A DNA stretch of 64,000 nt from Flagellimonas abyssi (GCF_019457905.1 NZ_JAHZSV010000002.1:18231-82230), one strand, 5' to 3'. Shown: positions 10,120 to 18,986, counted from the first letter of the stretch. The notes: generated by a model not told the origin, from the letters alone. A program made the numbers and translations.

Positions 10120-10154
10120 TTGGGTAGTTGGCTAAAAAATTATTGTCAAAATAA

Positions 10155-10189
10155 AAACTGGCGATCAAGGATAACCCGACCACCAGTTT
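10155..10189 (-). terminator. Rho-independent terminator after the TldD/TldE genes
   Basis: On the minus strand AAACTGG (10189-10183) pairs with CCAGTTT (10161-10155) and runs into TTTTTATTTT. It lies 17 nt past the stop of the TldE-like gene and marks the border to the MoxR operon. Confidence 0.65.
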
Positions 10190-10205
10190 GTTTTGATTTT
10201 ATTGT

Positions 10206-11522
10206 TTATACCGCGTCCGAAAGACTGGTGAACGTAAAGTCACGAATCTTCATATAGGGAATCAAGTTACCTTCAACACGAACTTGTTGTCCTAGCGATT
10301 CCAAATTATTCAGCATAATGATGGGGCTTTCGTTGAACCTAAAGTTCTTGACAGGGAACTTGATTTGACCGTTTTCAATATAAAAAGTTCCGTCCCTGGT
10401 CAAACCAGTGTACAATAAGGTTTGTGGGTCTACACTTCGGATGTACCAAAAACGGGTTACCAAAATACCTTTTTTGGTTCCTTTGATCATATCTTCCAAG
10501 CTTTCGTCGCCGCCTTCCATAATAGCGTTACTGGGGAATGGAACGGGTTCCACACCTTTTTGTTCGGCCCAATAACGGTCATATGCCAAATTTTTCACGA
10601 CACCGTTTTCAATCCAACTGGTTTTCTTAAGTGGTTGTCCAGCGCCGTTCCATGTAGCCGTGGGCACATCGGGATTCAAAGGATCTGACCAAATATTGAC
10701 TCTTTCATCCACTATTTTTTGACCGAGTTTGGTTCCTCCATCTTTAGCGGACATAAAACTTCTTCCTTCATCGGCAGATCTTGCATCGAAAGAACGGAAC
10801 ATGTTTTGCAACAGACCAATCGATGCTGCTGGCTCCAAAATCACTGTATATTTTCCCGGTTCAATGGCACGTGCTTCTCTGGACATTACTGCTTTGTCTA
10901 TCGCTACTTTTGATGCTTCGGAAGCATCAAACTTATCGATATCGTTATAATCTCTTGTCACCCAACCAGAACCAGTACCATCGTTGGTACGCATGGTCAC
11001 CGTAAAGTCTACACCTGTAGACTGGTTGTAGGCAAACAGTCCATTGGAATTGATCATTGCTGAAAATTGTGCCGAATCGTCCAAGAAACCTGCTGCAGTA
11101 ACATCCTGCTCAGCTGCCGGCACAATACTTTTACTGGCCACTTCCGCCCTGTACTCTGGTGTAACATTGGCGGTTGACTCTTTATAGGTGATGGCCTCAT
11201 CATAGGTCTGTGGTCCCAAAGGCGGCATAAATTCTGGGTTTTCAGGAGATAGCTGGGCCAACTCTTCAGCTCTCTTAACTACCTTTTCCAGTGATGCATC
11301 ATCAAACTCATCAATGGTAGCGGTTCCCACTTTTTTACCAAAGCTGGATTGTACCACCAAACTTTGTGTAGATCTATATCCTGCGGTGGACACGGTATTT
11401 CTAGCATATCGGATATTACCGCTATTACTTCCACTTAGGTTTATTTCGCAGGCATCGGCCTTGGAGAAACTCAAGGCTTTCTCCAAAATCTTTTTTGCTT
11501 CTTCTTTAGTATATATAGCCAT
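10206..11522 (-). CDS. TldE/PmbA-like metallopeptidase subunit
   Basis: A 438-residue TldD/PmbA-family protein. It keeps the family N-terminal domain (SKADACEINLSGSNSGNIRYARN) and the C-terminal ENGQIKFPVKNFRFNES region, but lacks the HExxxH motif, as expected for the TldE/PmbA subunit rather than the catalytic TldD subunit. TldD and TldE form a heterodimeric protease that degrades unfolded peptides in a channel and matures some RiPPs. The start is 27 nt past the stop of the TldD-like gene, so they form one operon. It has no signal peptide although its partner has a twin-arginine leader; if the pair acts outside, this subunit would have to be carried along. Confidence 0.88.
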   Translation of the reverse strand: MAIYTKEEAKKILEKALSFSKADACEINLSGSNSGNIRYARNTVSTAGYRSTQSLVVQSSFGKKVGTATIDEFDDASLEKVVKRAEELAQLSPENPEFMPPLGPQTYDEAITYKESTANVTPEYRAEVASKSIVPAAEQDVTAAGFLDDSAQFSAMINSNGLFAYNQSTGVDFTVTMRTNDGTGSGWVTRDYNDIDKFDASEASKVAIDKAVMSREARAIEPGKYTVILEPAASIGLLQNMFRSFDARSADEGRSFMSAKDGGTKLGQKIVDERVNIWSDPLNPDVPTATWNGAGQPLKKTSWIENGVVKNLAYDRYWAEQKGVEPVPFPSNAIMEGGDESLEDMIKGTKKGILVTRFWYIRSVDPQTLLYTGLTRDGTFYIENGQIKFPVKNFRFNESPIIMLNNLESLGQQVRVEGNLIPYMKIRDFTFTSLSDAV

Positions 11523-11549
11523 TGTCTTATTATTTAATTTGAATAAACC

Positions 11550-13190
11550 TTAAATGGTCCTACCTGTATTGATTACGTTGATTCCGTTAAATCTTGATGT
11601 GGAACTACCATGTGAAACGGCACTTACCTGGGACGGCTGTCCTTTGCCATCAAAGAAAGAACCGAACAATCTGTAGTCGTCCTTATCACATATTTTAGCA
11701 CAGGAATTCCAGAATTCTTGGGTATTGGATTGATAGGCCACATCCTCTAGCATGCCCACAATCTCACCATTCTTTATTTCATAAAACAAGGTTCCCCCAA
11801 ATTGGAAGTTGTAACGTTGTTGGTCAATGGAGTAAGAACCTCGACCCAAGATGTAGATTCCTTTTTCCACATCTTTGATCATATCCTGCAAGGAATATTT
11901 TTCCTTCCCAGGCTCCAATGAAACGTTTGGCATTCGTTGGAACTGCACATCTTCCCAACTTTGGGCATAGCAGCATCCGTGCGATTCGTTTTGGTCGATC
12001 ATATGAACTTGATCTCGGATGGCTTGGTAATTCACCAAGGTTCCGTTTCTGATCAGATCCCATTTCTTGGTTTTTACGCCTTCATCATCATAACCAACGG
12101 CACCTAAAGAACCTTCTTGGGTTTTATCGGCTACAATGTTCACGATATCGCTACCGTAGTTAAAGTCCTTGGACTCCCATTTGTCCAATGTGGCAAAACT
12201 GGTTCCTGCGTAGTTGGCCTCGTAACCCAATACACGGTCCAATTCCAATGGGTGCCCCACAGACTCGTGGATAGTTAATCCAAGATGGTTGGGTTCCAGT
12301 ACCAAATCATATTTACCGGCCTCTACGGATTTTGCGGATAGCTTTTCCTTGGCCTGTTTTGCGGCCATGGTAGCATCTTCAACAATATCGTAGCTTCTAT
12401 TGTATAGTTTGATACCTTCCGGACCTTGAAGTTTTTCAGATTCCAGACCGTCCATATATTCGTAGCCCATGCCCATTGGAGCACTCAAGGCCTGACGGCT
12501 TCTGAACTTACCTTCTGCACGATCGATTGCGGTAACATTAAAGGTCGGCCAAATTCGATGCACGTCCTGATCAATGTAAGAACCGTCGGTAGAGGCAAAA
12601 TACTTTTGTTCGTTCACCATAAAAAGGGCGGAATTCACAAAATTGGCGCCATTTTCCATAGCGGCAGCGTTTGCACTCAAAAGCAAATCTACTTTTTCGG
12701 AGATAGGCACTTCTTTAAAGTCCTTTTTTATTGGTGTTTTCCAAGATACCTCTCCATGTCCTTGAACCGGTGCCAGAACAACGGGTTCTTTTTGAATCTT
12801 TGAGTTGGCCTTGGCAATGGAAACCGCATGTTGTGTAGCCTTTTTGATTCCATCCTCGGTCACATCATTGGTGGATGAAAAACCCCATGTACCATTGGCG
12901 ATAACACGGATTCCAATACCAAATGATTCAGTATTCACCACATTTTGGACTTTATCCTCACGGGTAAAAACATACTGGTTCAGATATCTTCCAATTCTGG
13001 CATCTGCATAGGTGGCCCCCATGGACTTTGCCGTATTCAGGGCGACATCCGCCATTTTCTTTTTAAGGACGGTGTCCATACCTGGTTCGAGCAATGCCTC
13101 CGCAGGGATGTCATTTCCCAGAAGAAGCGAGGGCATCATCATAGCCCCTGCACCCATACCAGCGTACTGTACAAAATCTCTTCTTTTCAT
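11550..13190 (-). CDS. TldD-like metallopeptidase subunit with twin-arginine leader
   Basis: A 546-residue TldD/PmbA-family protein. The zinc motif HESVGH sits at about residue 310, in the context TIHESVGHPLELD, so this is the catalytic TldD-type subunit. It is longer than the E. coli protein (481 residues) because of an N-terminal twin-arginine leader (MKRRDFVQYAGMGAGAMMMP) followed by a hydrophobic stretch; such leaders direct folded proteins through the Tat system. That is unlike the cytoplasmic E. coli enzyme. Downstream lies the TldE-like partner in the same operon. Substrate is unknown, and I see no RiPP precursor gene next to it. Confidence 0.9.
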   Translation of the reverse strand: MKRRDFVQYAGMGAGAMMMPSLLLGNDIPAEALLEPGMDTVLKKKMADVALNTAKSMGATYADARIGRYLNQYVFTREDKVQNVVNTESFGIGIRVIANGTWGFSSTNDVTEDGIKKATQHAVSIAKANSKIQKEPVVLAPVQGHGEVSWKTPIKKDFKEVPISEKVDLLLSANAAAMENGANFVNSALFMVNEQKYFASTDGSYIDQDVHRIWPTFNVTAIDRAEGKFRSRQALSAPMGMGYEYMDGLESEKLQGPEGIKLYNRSYDIVEDATMAAKQAKEKLSAKSVEAGKYDLVLEPNHLGLTIHESVGHPLELDRVLGYEANYAGTSFATLDKWESKDFNYGSDIVNIVADKTQEGSLGAVGYDDEGVKTKKWDLIRNGTLVNYQAIRDQVHMIDQNESHGCCYAQSWEDVQFQRMPNVSLEPGKEKYSLQDMIKDVEKGIYILGRGSYSIDQQRYNFQFGGTLFYEIKNGEIVGMLEDVAYQSNTQEFWNSCAKICDKDDYRLFGSFFDGKGQPSQVSAVSHGSSTSRFNGINVINTGRTI

Positions 13191-13504
13191 TTTGATTAGT
13201 TATTTGATTTATTTTGAGTTATTAATAGGTAAGAACATTTTTTATAAGATGATGGGGTCAAGTCCATGCGTTTTAAAATTAAACAGCGTACCCGTAGCTT
13301 TATGTTAATTTTAACCTAAAATCCTTGAACAACAGTCTACAGGCCCCAAACGACTAACCATTATTACGAATACCTTAAAATCTGACATTGTTTATTCATG
13401 ACTATACAACCAAATGAACAAGCTAGGTACAAGATTCATCTAACAATGGCATTGACCATTGTATCTGTATTGATTTTCCATATTTTGTTACAGCACATTC
13501 CAAA
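13191..13504. other. Intergenic region between divergent tldD-like and cls genes
   Basis: About 350 bp lie between the divergent genes. It is AT-rich and has no supported reading frame or RNA gene. The only clear element is the cls promoter at its right end; I found no convincing promoter for the tldD-like gene. Confidence 0.5.
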
Positions 13505-13536
13505 TTGATTAGAATGTTTCGATAATCTTATCTTTG
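13505..13536 (+). promoter_or_regulatory. Bacteroidota-type promoter of cls
   Basis: TATCTTTG at 13529-13536 matches the TAnnTTTG -7 consensus exactly; TTG at 13505-13507 is 21 nt upstream as a weak -33 element. Because the -7 element ends 8 nt before a possible GTG start at 13545, translation more likely begins at ATG 13554 or 13563. Confidence 0.6.
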
Positions 13537-13553
13537 AAACAAACGTGGATTAT

Positions 13554-14969
13554 ATGGACCACATGCTCATACCTATCCTCATTGCACTCTACATTCTGGT
13601 TGCACTGACCATGGTCGTAAGCTTATTATTAAATGGAGTGAGACCCAGCAAGACCTTGGCTTGGCTGTTGGCCATCTTTACCATCCCCGTAGCAGGTGTC
13701 CTGCTCTATATTCTGTTCGGCAGAAATAGGAGAAGGTCCAAGATGTTTTCCTTGAAAAATCAGTTTAATCCCATTAAACCATTGGAAAACGCAAATTGTG
13801 ATCCCCAAATCTCTGACGATAAGCTCAAAATAACCCATTTGATCAACAAGACAACCCATTGCGGCATAACTTGCCATAACGATCTAGAGTTGTTGAAGGA
13901 TGGAAAAATCACCTTTGAAAGCATCTTTGAAGCCATCGAAGGGGCAAAAGAGCACATTCACTTACAATATTACATTTTTGAAGATGGCGAACTGGCCGAT
14001 AAACTTCTAGATGTTTTTGAAAGGAAGGTGGCCAATAACGTTACCATAAGATTACTCTACGATGGTATCGGCAGTTATTCACTTAGTAAAAAATACCTCA
14101 AAAAACTCAAGGATATCGGTGTTGAAACAGCACAATTCCTTCCCTTTAAGTTTGGAAGGTTTCTGGCTTCATTAAACTATCGGAACCATAGGAAAATAAT
14201 CGTGATCGACAATAAAATAGGGTTTACGGGAGGCATCAATATTTCGGACAAGTATCTTAAGGGTGACCAAGCATTGGGAAAATGGCACGATACCCATTTA
14301 AAAATAGAAGGTGAGGCCGTTGACTTTTTGAACCGATTATTTATCACGGACTGGTTTTTGGCCAGTGGCAAAAAAGTGGATGCTTCCAATTTTAAAATCC
14401 ATGCGATCCATAAGCGTAAAACTTCACTACAAATTGTACCCAGTGGCCCGGACGACGATTTTGATGTAATGGAACAGGTCTATTTTTCTATTATCAATAG
14501 CTCTCAAAAATACCTCTACATCGTAAATCCGTACATAATTCCTAACCATGCCATATTGCAGGCACTCATGACGGCAGCTTTGAGTGGTGTAGATGTGAGG
14601 ATTTTAATGTCGACCACCACCGATATCAAATTGGTAGACTGGTGCGTTAGGGCCTATTTTGAGTCATACTTAAAAGCGGGCATTAAAATATATTTATATG
14701 CAGATGGCTTTTTGCACAGTAAGGTGATGTTGTGCGACGATGAGATTGCCAGCATAGGAACGGCAAACTTGGACAATAGGAGTCTGCAGCAAAATTATGA
14801 AGCACAAGTGTTTGTTTATGACAGTGACTTATGCAAAAGAATGAAATCAGATTTTTTAAAGGATTGTGAAAAATCTTTGATTTTGAACGATTACAACAAA
14901 TACAAGGAAAGGCCTTGGATTCAAAAATTGATTCAGGGCTTTGCCAAATTATTGAGTCCGCTACTATAA
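13554..14969 (+). CDS. cls: Cardiolipin synthase
   Basis: A phospholipase D superfamily enzyme that makes cardiolipin by condensing two phosphatidylglycerols at the inner membrane. Two N-terminal hydrophobic segments form the PLDc_N anchor (LIPILIALYILVALTMVV and TLAWLLAIFTIPVAGVLLYILF), then come two HxKxxxxD motifs, HRKIIVID and HSKVMLCD, each followed by the usual G-G-x-N or G-T-A-N-L-D element. Length (about 470) is normal. A GTG at 13545 would add three residues, but the promoter -7 element makes ATG 13554 (or 13563) more likely. Its 3' end overlaps the convergent dehydrogenase gene by 6 nt. Confidence 0.95.
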   Translation: MDHMLIPILIALYILVALTMVVSLLLNGVRPSKTLAWLLAIFTIPVAGVLLYILFGRNRRRSKMFSLKNQFNPIKPLENANCDPQISDDKLKITHLINKTTHCGITCHNDLELLKDGKITFESIFEAIEGAKEHIHLQYYIFEDGELADKLLDVFERKVANNVTIRLLYDGIGSYSLSKKYLKKLKDIGVETAQFLPFKFGRFLASLNYRNHRKIIVIDNKIGFTGGINISDKYLKGDQALGKWHDTHLKIEGEAVDFLNRLFITDWFLASGKKVDASNFKIHAIHKRKTSLQIVPSGPDDDFDVMEQVYFSIINSSQKYLYIVNPYIIPNHAILQALMTAALSGVDVRILMSTTTDIKLVDWCVRAYFESYLKAGIKIYLYADGFLHSKVMLCDDEIASIGTANLDNRSLQQNYEAQVFVYDSDLCKRMKSDFLKDCEKSLILNDYNKYKERPWIQKLIQGFAKLLSPLL

Positions 14970-15971
14970 GGTCACCGTTTCAAAACCCAGTTCATTTTTA
15001 CAGATTTTCCCTTCTTCCCAACAGTCCAAATTATACATTGTGGTCTCGGCAATCCTCAACAAGGCCTCTTTGGTGGCAAATGCTTGGTGTGGGGTTAGAA
15101 TCACGTTGGGCATTTCTATTAGTTGCTTTAGGAGGTCATCGGTAATGCCCGTTTTTCTGTTATTCTTATAGAAAACACCTCTTTCATGCTCGTATACATC
15201 GGTGGCGTACCCTCCAAGGTGTCCTCCTTTCAGCACCTCAACAAGGTCTTCTGTTTTTACAATGCCACCGCGCGCCGTATTGATCAACAGCGCTCCTTCC
15301 TTCATGGCCAAGAACATGGGTTCATGTAGTATATGGTGGGTTTCGTAGTTCAACGGTACATTGATGGTGATAATGTCTGACAGTCTGCACAATTTCTCCA
15401 AAGGAAGGTATTCCAAATCATAATGGTTTTCCAGATAAGGATTACGATGCAGGTCATGTGCCACAACTTTGCATCCAAAGGCATGGAATATTTTCACTAA
15501 AATAGAGCCGATTCTACCCGTTCCAAAAATACCGACTGTTTTTCCGTTGAGGTCGAACCCCATTAAATTGTCCAATGTAAAATCGTATTGTTTTACTTGG
15601 GCATTTGCCTGAATCAACTTCCGATTCAGTGCCAATGTCAAGGCTATGGTATGTTCAGCAATGGCGTGGGGGGAATATTCCGGCGCATAGGCTACTTTTA
15701 GCCCTATACGTTTGGCAGATTTCACACCTATGTTGTTATAGCCCGTTGATCGTAGCGTAATGTACTTGACGCCAAGGTCGTGCAGTATTTCCAGTACTAC
15801 CAGACTTGCATCATCGTTCGAGAAAATACAAACGGCATCGTAACCTGCGGCCATTACCGCCGTTGTGGAATCCAAGGCCTCGGGCACAAACACCATTTTG
15901 TGCTTACCCGCGTTCAATTTCTCCAAGTTTTTTATCTCAAAATCCTTGGCACTGAAAACCAATACTTTCAT
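14964..15971 (-). CDS. ldhA: D-lactate dehydrogenase (2-hydroxyacid dehydrogenase)
   Basis: A 335-residue NAD-dependent D-2-hydroxyacid dehydrogenase, most like fermentative D-lactate dehydrogenase. The dinucleotide-binding loop is GTGRIGSI at about residues 149-156; the catalytic set is Arg in NTARGGIV, Glu in VYEHERGVF, and His in LTPHQAFAT. The large tyrosine- and lysine-rich loop (YKNNRKTGITDD) is typical of LdhA. It reduces pyruvate to D-lactate to recycle NAD when respiration is limited. It lies 18 nt after a small unknown gene with which it probably shares a promoter controlled by the dyad at 16518-16529, which fits low-oxygen or stress control. Confidence 0.9.
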   Translation of the reverse strand: MKVLVFSAKDFEIKNLEKLNAGKHKMVFVPEALDSTTAVMAAGYDAVCIFSNDDASLVVLEILHDLGVKYITLRSTGYNNIGVKSAKRIGLKVAYAPEYSPHAIAEHTIALTLALNRKLIQANAQVKQYDFTLDNLMGFDLNGKTVGIFGTGRIGSILVKIFHAFGCKVVAHDLHRNPYLENHYDLEYLPLEKLCRLSDIITINVPLNYETHHILHEPMFLAMKEGALLINTARGGIVKTEDLVEVLKGGHLGGYATDVYEHERGVFYKNNRKTGITDDLLKQLIEMPNVILTPHQAFATKEALLRIAETTMYNLDCWEEGKICKNELGFETVTL

Positions 15972-15989
15972 ACGTGTTCTTCATTCAAT

Positions 15990-16433
15990 TTAATTCAACA
16001 ATCTTTTTTGTTTTCTGTGCTTGATCACTTTTGATATGATATCGAACATGAGGTTCTTGGTATGCCTGTACTTCATAAAGTAATCGGACACATCCATGGA
16101 CAAATCGTTGTGGGTATCCAGATAGGCTGCTTCCATTTTTTCTTGATTGATATCATCTACCATGATCTGGAGCTGATTTTCATGCAATTGCACCCTTTTG
16201 AACAAGTCCACCAAATCCTTTTCGGATTGGTTCAAGGATTGCACCAAGGGCTGTACACTTTTGAACATGTCCGAATCTATAATGTCCAATGTATAATCCT
16301 TCACCATGGTATTCAGAAATTTTTGCTCATCTCTGGCAAATTTCAATTCAGAAAACCACTTTTTTGATTCCTCGTGCAACTCCTCTGCACTGAACCATTC
16401 TTTAAGCCTCCTTTTGTTTGATTTTGTTTCCAT
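15990..16433 (-). CDS. Small conserved protein co-transcribed with ldhA
   Basis: A roughly 147-residue, highly charged, mostly helical protein (METKSNKRRLKEWFSAEELHEESKKW at the start). I recognise no domain. Heptad-like Leu/Phe spacing suggests an antiparallel coiled coil. No signal peptide or membrane helix. The in-frame ATG at 16463 would add ten residues; 16433 is preferred because the protein then begins with the charged helix, but both fit the promoter (-7 element ends at 16487). The ldhA gene starts 18 nt downstream. The upstream site makes it a member of the Crp/Fnr-like regulon proposed here. Confidence 0.65.
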   Translation of the reverse strand: METKSNKRRLKEWFSAEELHEESKKWFSELKFARDEQKFLNTMVKDYTLDIIDSDMFKSVQPLVQSLNQSEKDLVDLFKRVQLHENQLQIMVDDINQEKMEAAYLDTHNDLSMDVSDYFMKYRHTKNLMFDIISKVIKHRKQKRLLN

Positions 16434-16486
16434 AACGGTAATTTGTACATAGTTACATGTCATGTATCGCCTAATTCAAGGTCAAT

Positions 16487-16529
16487 CAAAAATAGACCAC
16501 AATCATTTGATGTATAATGATTTAAATCA
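16487..16529 (-). promoter_or_regulatory. Crp/Fnr-like dyad plus -7 element (small protein-ldhA operon)
   Basis: Dyad TGATTTAAATCA at 16518-16529; with its flanks ATGATTTAAATCAT is a perfect 14-bp palindrome. On the minus strand TATTTTTG (16494-16487) is a perfect TAnnTTTG element whose first base is 29.5 bp from the dyad centre. Confidence 0.75.
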
Positions 16530-16542
16530 TATCAAGCGATAA

Positions 16543-17007
16543 TTATCTGGATTCTTGCTTTCGACCGCTCTTCCCAAAGGATTCTTTTACCAATGCCTTT
16601 ATCTGGTTCTCGGTCATACTGTCCGCAGTCTCTTTCTTCTTTACTTTTTCGGCTACACGGGAATGCCTTGTTTTTAGGGCGTCCAAAAACTTATCCGGTG
16701 TTTCGGCAGGGCCAAAAATGACTATTTCGTCGGCATCTGAAACTTGCTCGGCTATCTCTTCAAAGTATTTTTTTAATTGGTGTTTCTCCCTTTCAAGATA
16801 TTTTCTGTCCTGTACCACATCCTGTGGACCCCATTTTGTTTTGGAACGCGCACCTCCTTTGGGGTTAAAAAAGTCAAGTTCCGAGGAAATATTAAAAAAA
16901 CTTTCCTTGTCATTGTTAAGGACCACTCCTTTGGCTTCTTGCTTATCCATCCATATTCCTACTTGTTTCATACCATCATCTTTTTTAATTATAATTCCTT
17001 TTAACAT
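16543..17007 (-). CDS. Small protein, distantly like the eRF1-domain/host-attachment group
   Basis: A 154-residue protein without signal peptide. The N-terminal half begins QVGIWMDKQEAKGVVL, and the centre reads ADEIVIFGPAETPDKFLDAL; this order resembles the eRF1-domain-3-like or host-attachment-like bacterial proteins, but the match is by eye and weak. The C-terminal 40 residues are basic and probably helical. ATG 17007 is used because the dyad at 17077-17088 then lies at the same distance as in the neighbours; ATG 16971 is an alternative. It stands alone between the ldhA operon and a UspA gene and is a predicted member of the same regulon. Confidence 0.65.
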   Translation of the reverse strand: MLKGIIIKKDDGMKQVGIWMDKQEAKGVVLNNDKESFFNISSELDFFNPKGGARSKTKWGPQDVVQDRKYLEREKHQLKKYFEEIAEQVSDADEIVIFGPAETPDKFLDALKTRHSRVAEKVKKKETADSMTENQIKALVKESFGKSGRKQESR

Positions 17008-17045
17008 GGGTGTTCTTCTCCCCTAACCAGTATATCGGTTTTGCT

Positions 17046-17088
17046 AGAAAATACATGGATTCATACTTCTCTGCAATGATTTATATCA
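17046..17088 (-). promoter_or_regulatory. Crp/Fnr-like dyad plus -7 element (154-residue protein)
   Basis: Dyad TGATTTATATCA at 17077-17088. TATTTTCT (17053-17046 on the minus strand) is a weak -7 element, but its first base is again 29.5 bp from the dyad centre. Confidence 0.6.
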
Positions 17089-17108
17089 CTTGATGGAGAC
17101 TATTTTAC

Positions 17109-17951
17109 TCAAGTAGTGTATGGGAGTACCATAAAAGGCACTTTACTGTACAGACCTATTTTTTTGATGACGGGATCCAAAAAAAGACGCTCCAAAAATG
17201 AATGTTTGTTCTTTACCATGACCAGCAATTCAACTGGGTGTTCTTCCTGAAAGGCATTGATGGCCGGTATCAGTTCTTGGTCGGGCAGGTCGTAGAATTC
17301 ATGGTTATGTTCCAACAGTTTTCCTTCCAATCGTACTTTTTGGTTTACTTGTCCTTCATCAAGTCCTTCTGGTGAGGAAATGTGCAATATATGTAGCTTG
17401 GAATGCTCTAGCTTGGAGAATTTGAGCAGAAAATCCAGGTGGGCTTTTTGGTAATCCACTTCATAATCGGTAGGGAACAAGATGTTTCTTGGTGGTTCAT
17501 ACTCAAAATCGTTTGGAATGACCAAAACAGGTACTGCAGATTTTTGGATTACCTGAACCGTATTGGAGCCAAAGAGAATTTCCATAGCACCTGTGGCTCC
17601 TTGTGTTCCCATCACAATAAAATCGATACCTTCCTTATGGGAAATGGAATCCATCTCTTCTGCCAGTGTGTTAAAAGCGGCATGGGACACAAAAGTATGC
17701 TTGGCGGGATTGGACAGGGGCTTGATTGTTTTTATGGTATCTTCCAGAGCTTCCTCTGCACTATTTCTTTGAACATCCGGTAATCCCAACTGTCCAGGGC
17801 TGCCCAGTGTATAATCAACTCGGTAAATGGGCGGTGTGTAGGTATGCACCAAATAAAACCTGCAGGTATGATCTTGCAATAACTTTAAGGCATAAGCAAT
17901 GGCATGGAACGCATTTTTAGAAAAATCGGTGGGCAATACTACTTTGATCAT
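17109..17951 (-). CDS. UspA family universal stress protein, tandem domains
   Basis: A 280-residue protein with two Usp domains in tandem. The first starts with IKVVLPTDFSKNAFHA and contains GTQGATGAMEILFGSNT, the usual nucleotide-loop region G-x2-G-x9-G-S/N. The second, from about residue 150 (PPRNILFPTDYE), is diverged and lacks the loop. Usp proteins bind ATP or act as sensors during growth arrest, low oxygen and envelope stress. It is monocistronic as far as can be seen, with a near-ideal promoter and dyad upstream. Two more tandem UspA genes lie within 5 kb. Confidence 0.92.
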   Translation of the reverse strand: MIKVVLPTDFSKNAFHAIAYALKLLQDHTCRFYLVHTYTPPIYRVDYTLGSPGQLGLPDVQRNSAEEALEDTIKTIKPLSNPAKHTFVSHAAFNTLAEEMDSISHKEGIDFIVMGTQGATGAMEILFGSNTVQVIQKSAVPVLVIPNDFEYEPPRNILFPTDYEVDYQKAHLDFLLKFSKLEHSKLHILHISSPEGLDEGQVNQKVRLEGKLLEHNHEFYDLPDQELIPAINAFQEEHPVELLVMVKNKHSFLERLFLDPVIKKIGLYSKVPFMVLPYTT

Positions 17952-17982
17952 TACTCAGACTATTTTAAAACCCTAATTATAT

Positions 17983-18025
17983 CAAAGTTACACAAGCTTT
18001 CCCAGTCATGGTATGATTTGCATCA
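17983..18025 (-). promoter_or_regulatory. Crp/Fnr-like dyad plus -7 element (first uspA)
   Basis: Dyad TGATTTGCATCA at 18014-18025. TAACTTTG (17990-17983 on the minus strand) is a perfect TAnnTTTG element, first base 29.5 bp from the dyad centre and 32 nt before the ATG. Confidence 0.78.
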
Positions 18026-18063
18026 CATGGTTTCAAAAAATCGGAAGGATAATCTTCCAAACC

Positions 18064-18897
18064 TTATTCGTGTATCACATAGAAGGGTATTTTTGTATGA
18101 AAACTGATTTGTTCCACGATGGAATCGAACAAAACCTGCTGTATAAAATTGATATTCTTGGCCACCATGAACATCATATCAATTTCCCGGCTTTCCACAA
18201 AACATTGAATGGCAGACTTCACTTTTTTGTTGGTAATGGTGTGAAAGCTATGACCCTCTTGGAGAGTTTCCTTTACAAAGTCCAAAAGATATTCTTTATT
18301 GTTCTTTTGTTCCTCGGTCAGGTGGTCGCCCTCCTGTATTGCATGCAAAATACGAAATTGCGACTTGCCCAGCCTCACCATTTCCATCATGGGTCGAAGG
18401 ATTTTTAAAGAATAGAAAATGTTCAAGTCTGTGGGAAAGGCAATTTCCCTGGGTTTGGACAATTCAACATCCTCGGGAACCACTAGGGTATTGCATTGAA
18501 CCTTGGTGATAACATCTCCAGTATGGGTTCCCACTACCTTTTCCTTGATTCCCGATGCTCCCTTGGTCCCCATCACAATAAGGTCGATATTGTTTTCCTG
18601 TAGATGCTTTTTGATGGTGGAAATAAAAAACCCATATTCGTGCAAAGGGAAAAAGAAATGATTGGCCTCCAAACTGTGCGCCCTAGTTTCCTTGACCAGA
18701 TCGGCCAATTCCTTTTTGGTGCTTTCGGTGACCTTATCGGTTTTCGGGTAAAGACCGGCATCGTTTTTAGTATCTAGGAGCGTACCAACATGGAGCAAAT
18801 AAAAGTTGCATTCCAAAGAGCTGAACAGCATCTGTGCATACTTGAGTGCCCTGATGGAGTTCTGGGAAAAGTCGGTCGGTACCAGAATATTCTTCAT
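18064..18897 (-). CDS. UspA family universal stress protein, tandem domains
   Basis: A 277-residue tandem Usp protein starting MKNILVPTDFSQNS. The first domain has the nucleotide-loop region GTKGASGIKEKVVGTHTGD; the second, from about residue 145 (PREIAFPTDLN), lacks it. An upstream start at 18960 is possible on frame alone but would place the dyad and -7 element inside the coding region, and the extra residues do not belong to the fold, so ATG 18897 is chosen. Usp proteins respond to growth arrest, anoxia and other stresses. It lies just downstream of the response-regulator gene, with its own promoter in the 89-bp gap. Confidence 0.92.
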   Translation of the reverse strand: MKNILVPTDFSQNSIRALKYAQMLFSSLECNFYLLHVGTLLDTKNDAGLYPKTDKVTESTKKELADLVKETRAHSLEANHFFFPLHEYGFFISTIKKHLQENNIDLIVMGTKGASGIKEKVVGTHTGDVITKVQCNTLVVPEDVELSKPREIAFPTDLNIFYSLKILRPMMEMVRLGKSQFRILHAIQEGDHLTEEQKNNKEYLLDFVKETLQEGHSFHTITNKKVKSAIQCFVESREIDMMFMVAKNINFIQQVLFDSIVEQISFHTKIPFYVIHE

Positions 18898-18917
18898 TAT
18901 GTCATAAATTGTGGGCA

Positions 18918-18959
18918 CAAGTTTATCATTCACAAAAAAATAAGGAATGATAAATATCA
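18918..18959 (-). promoter_or_regulatory. Crp/Fnr-like dyad plus -7 element (second uspA)
   Basis: Dyad TGATAAATATCA at 18948-18959. TAAACTTG (18925-18918 on the minus strand) differs from TAnnTTTG at one position; the spacing to the dyad centre is 28.5 bp, one less than at the sister sites. Confidence 0.7.
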
Positions 18960-18986
18960 CTTACACTATTTATGGCATTGATTTAA

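Noticed and set aside
10206..13190. RiPP biosynthesis cluster around the TldD/TldE genes
   Set aside because: No precursor peptide, cyclase, radical SAM or exporter gene adjoins them.
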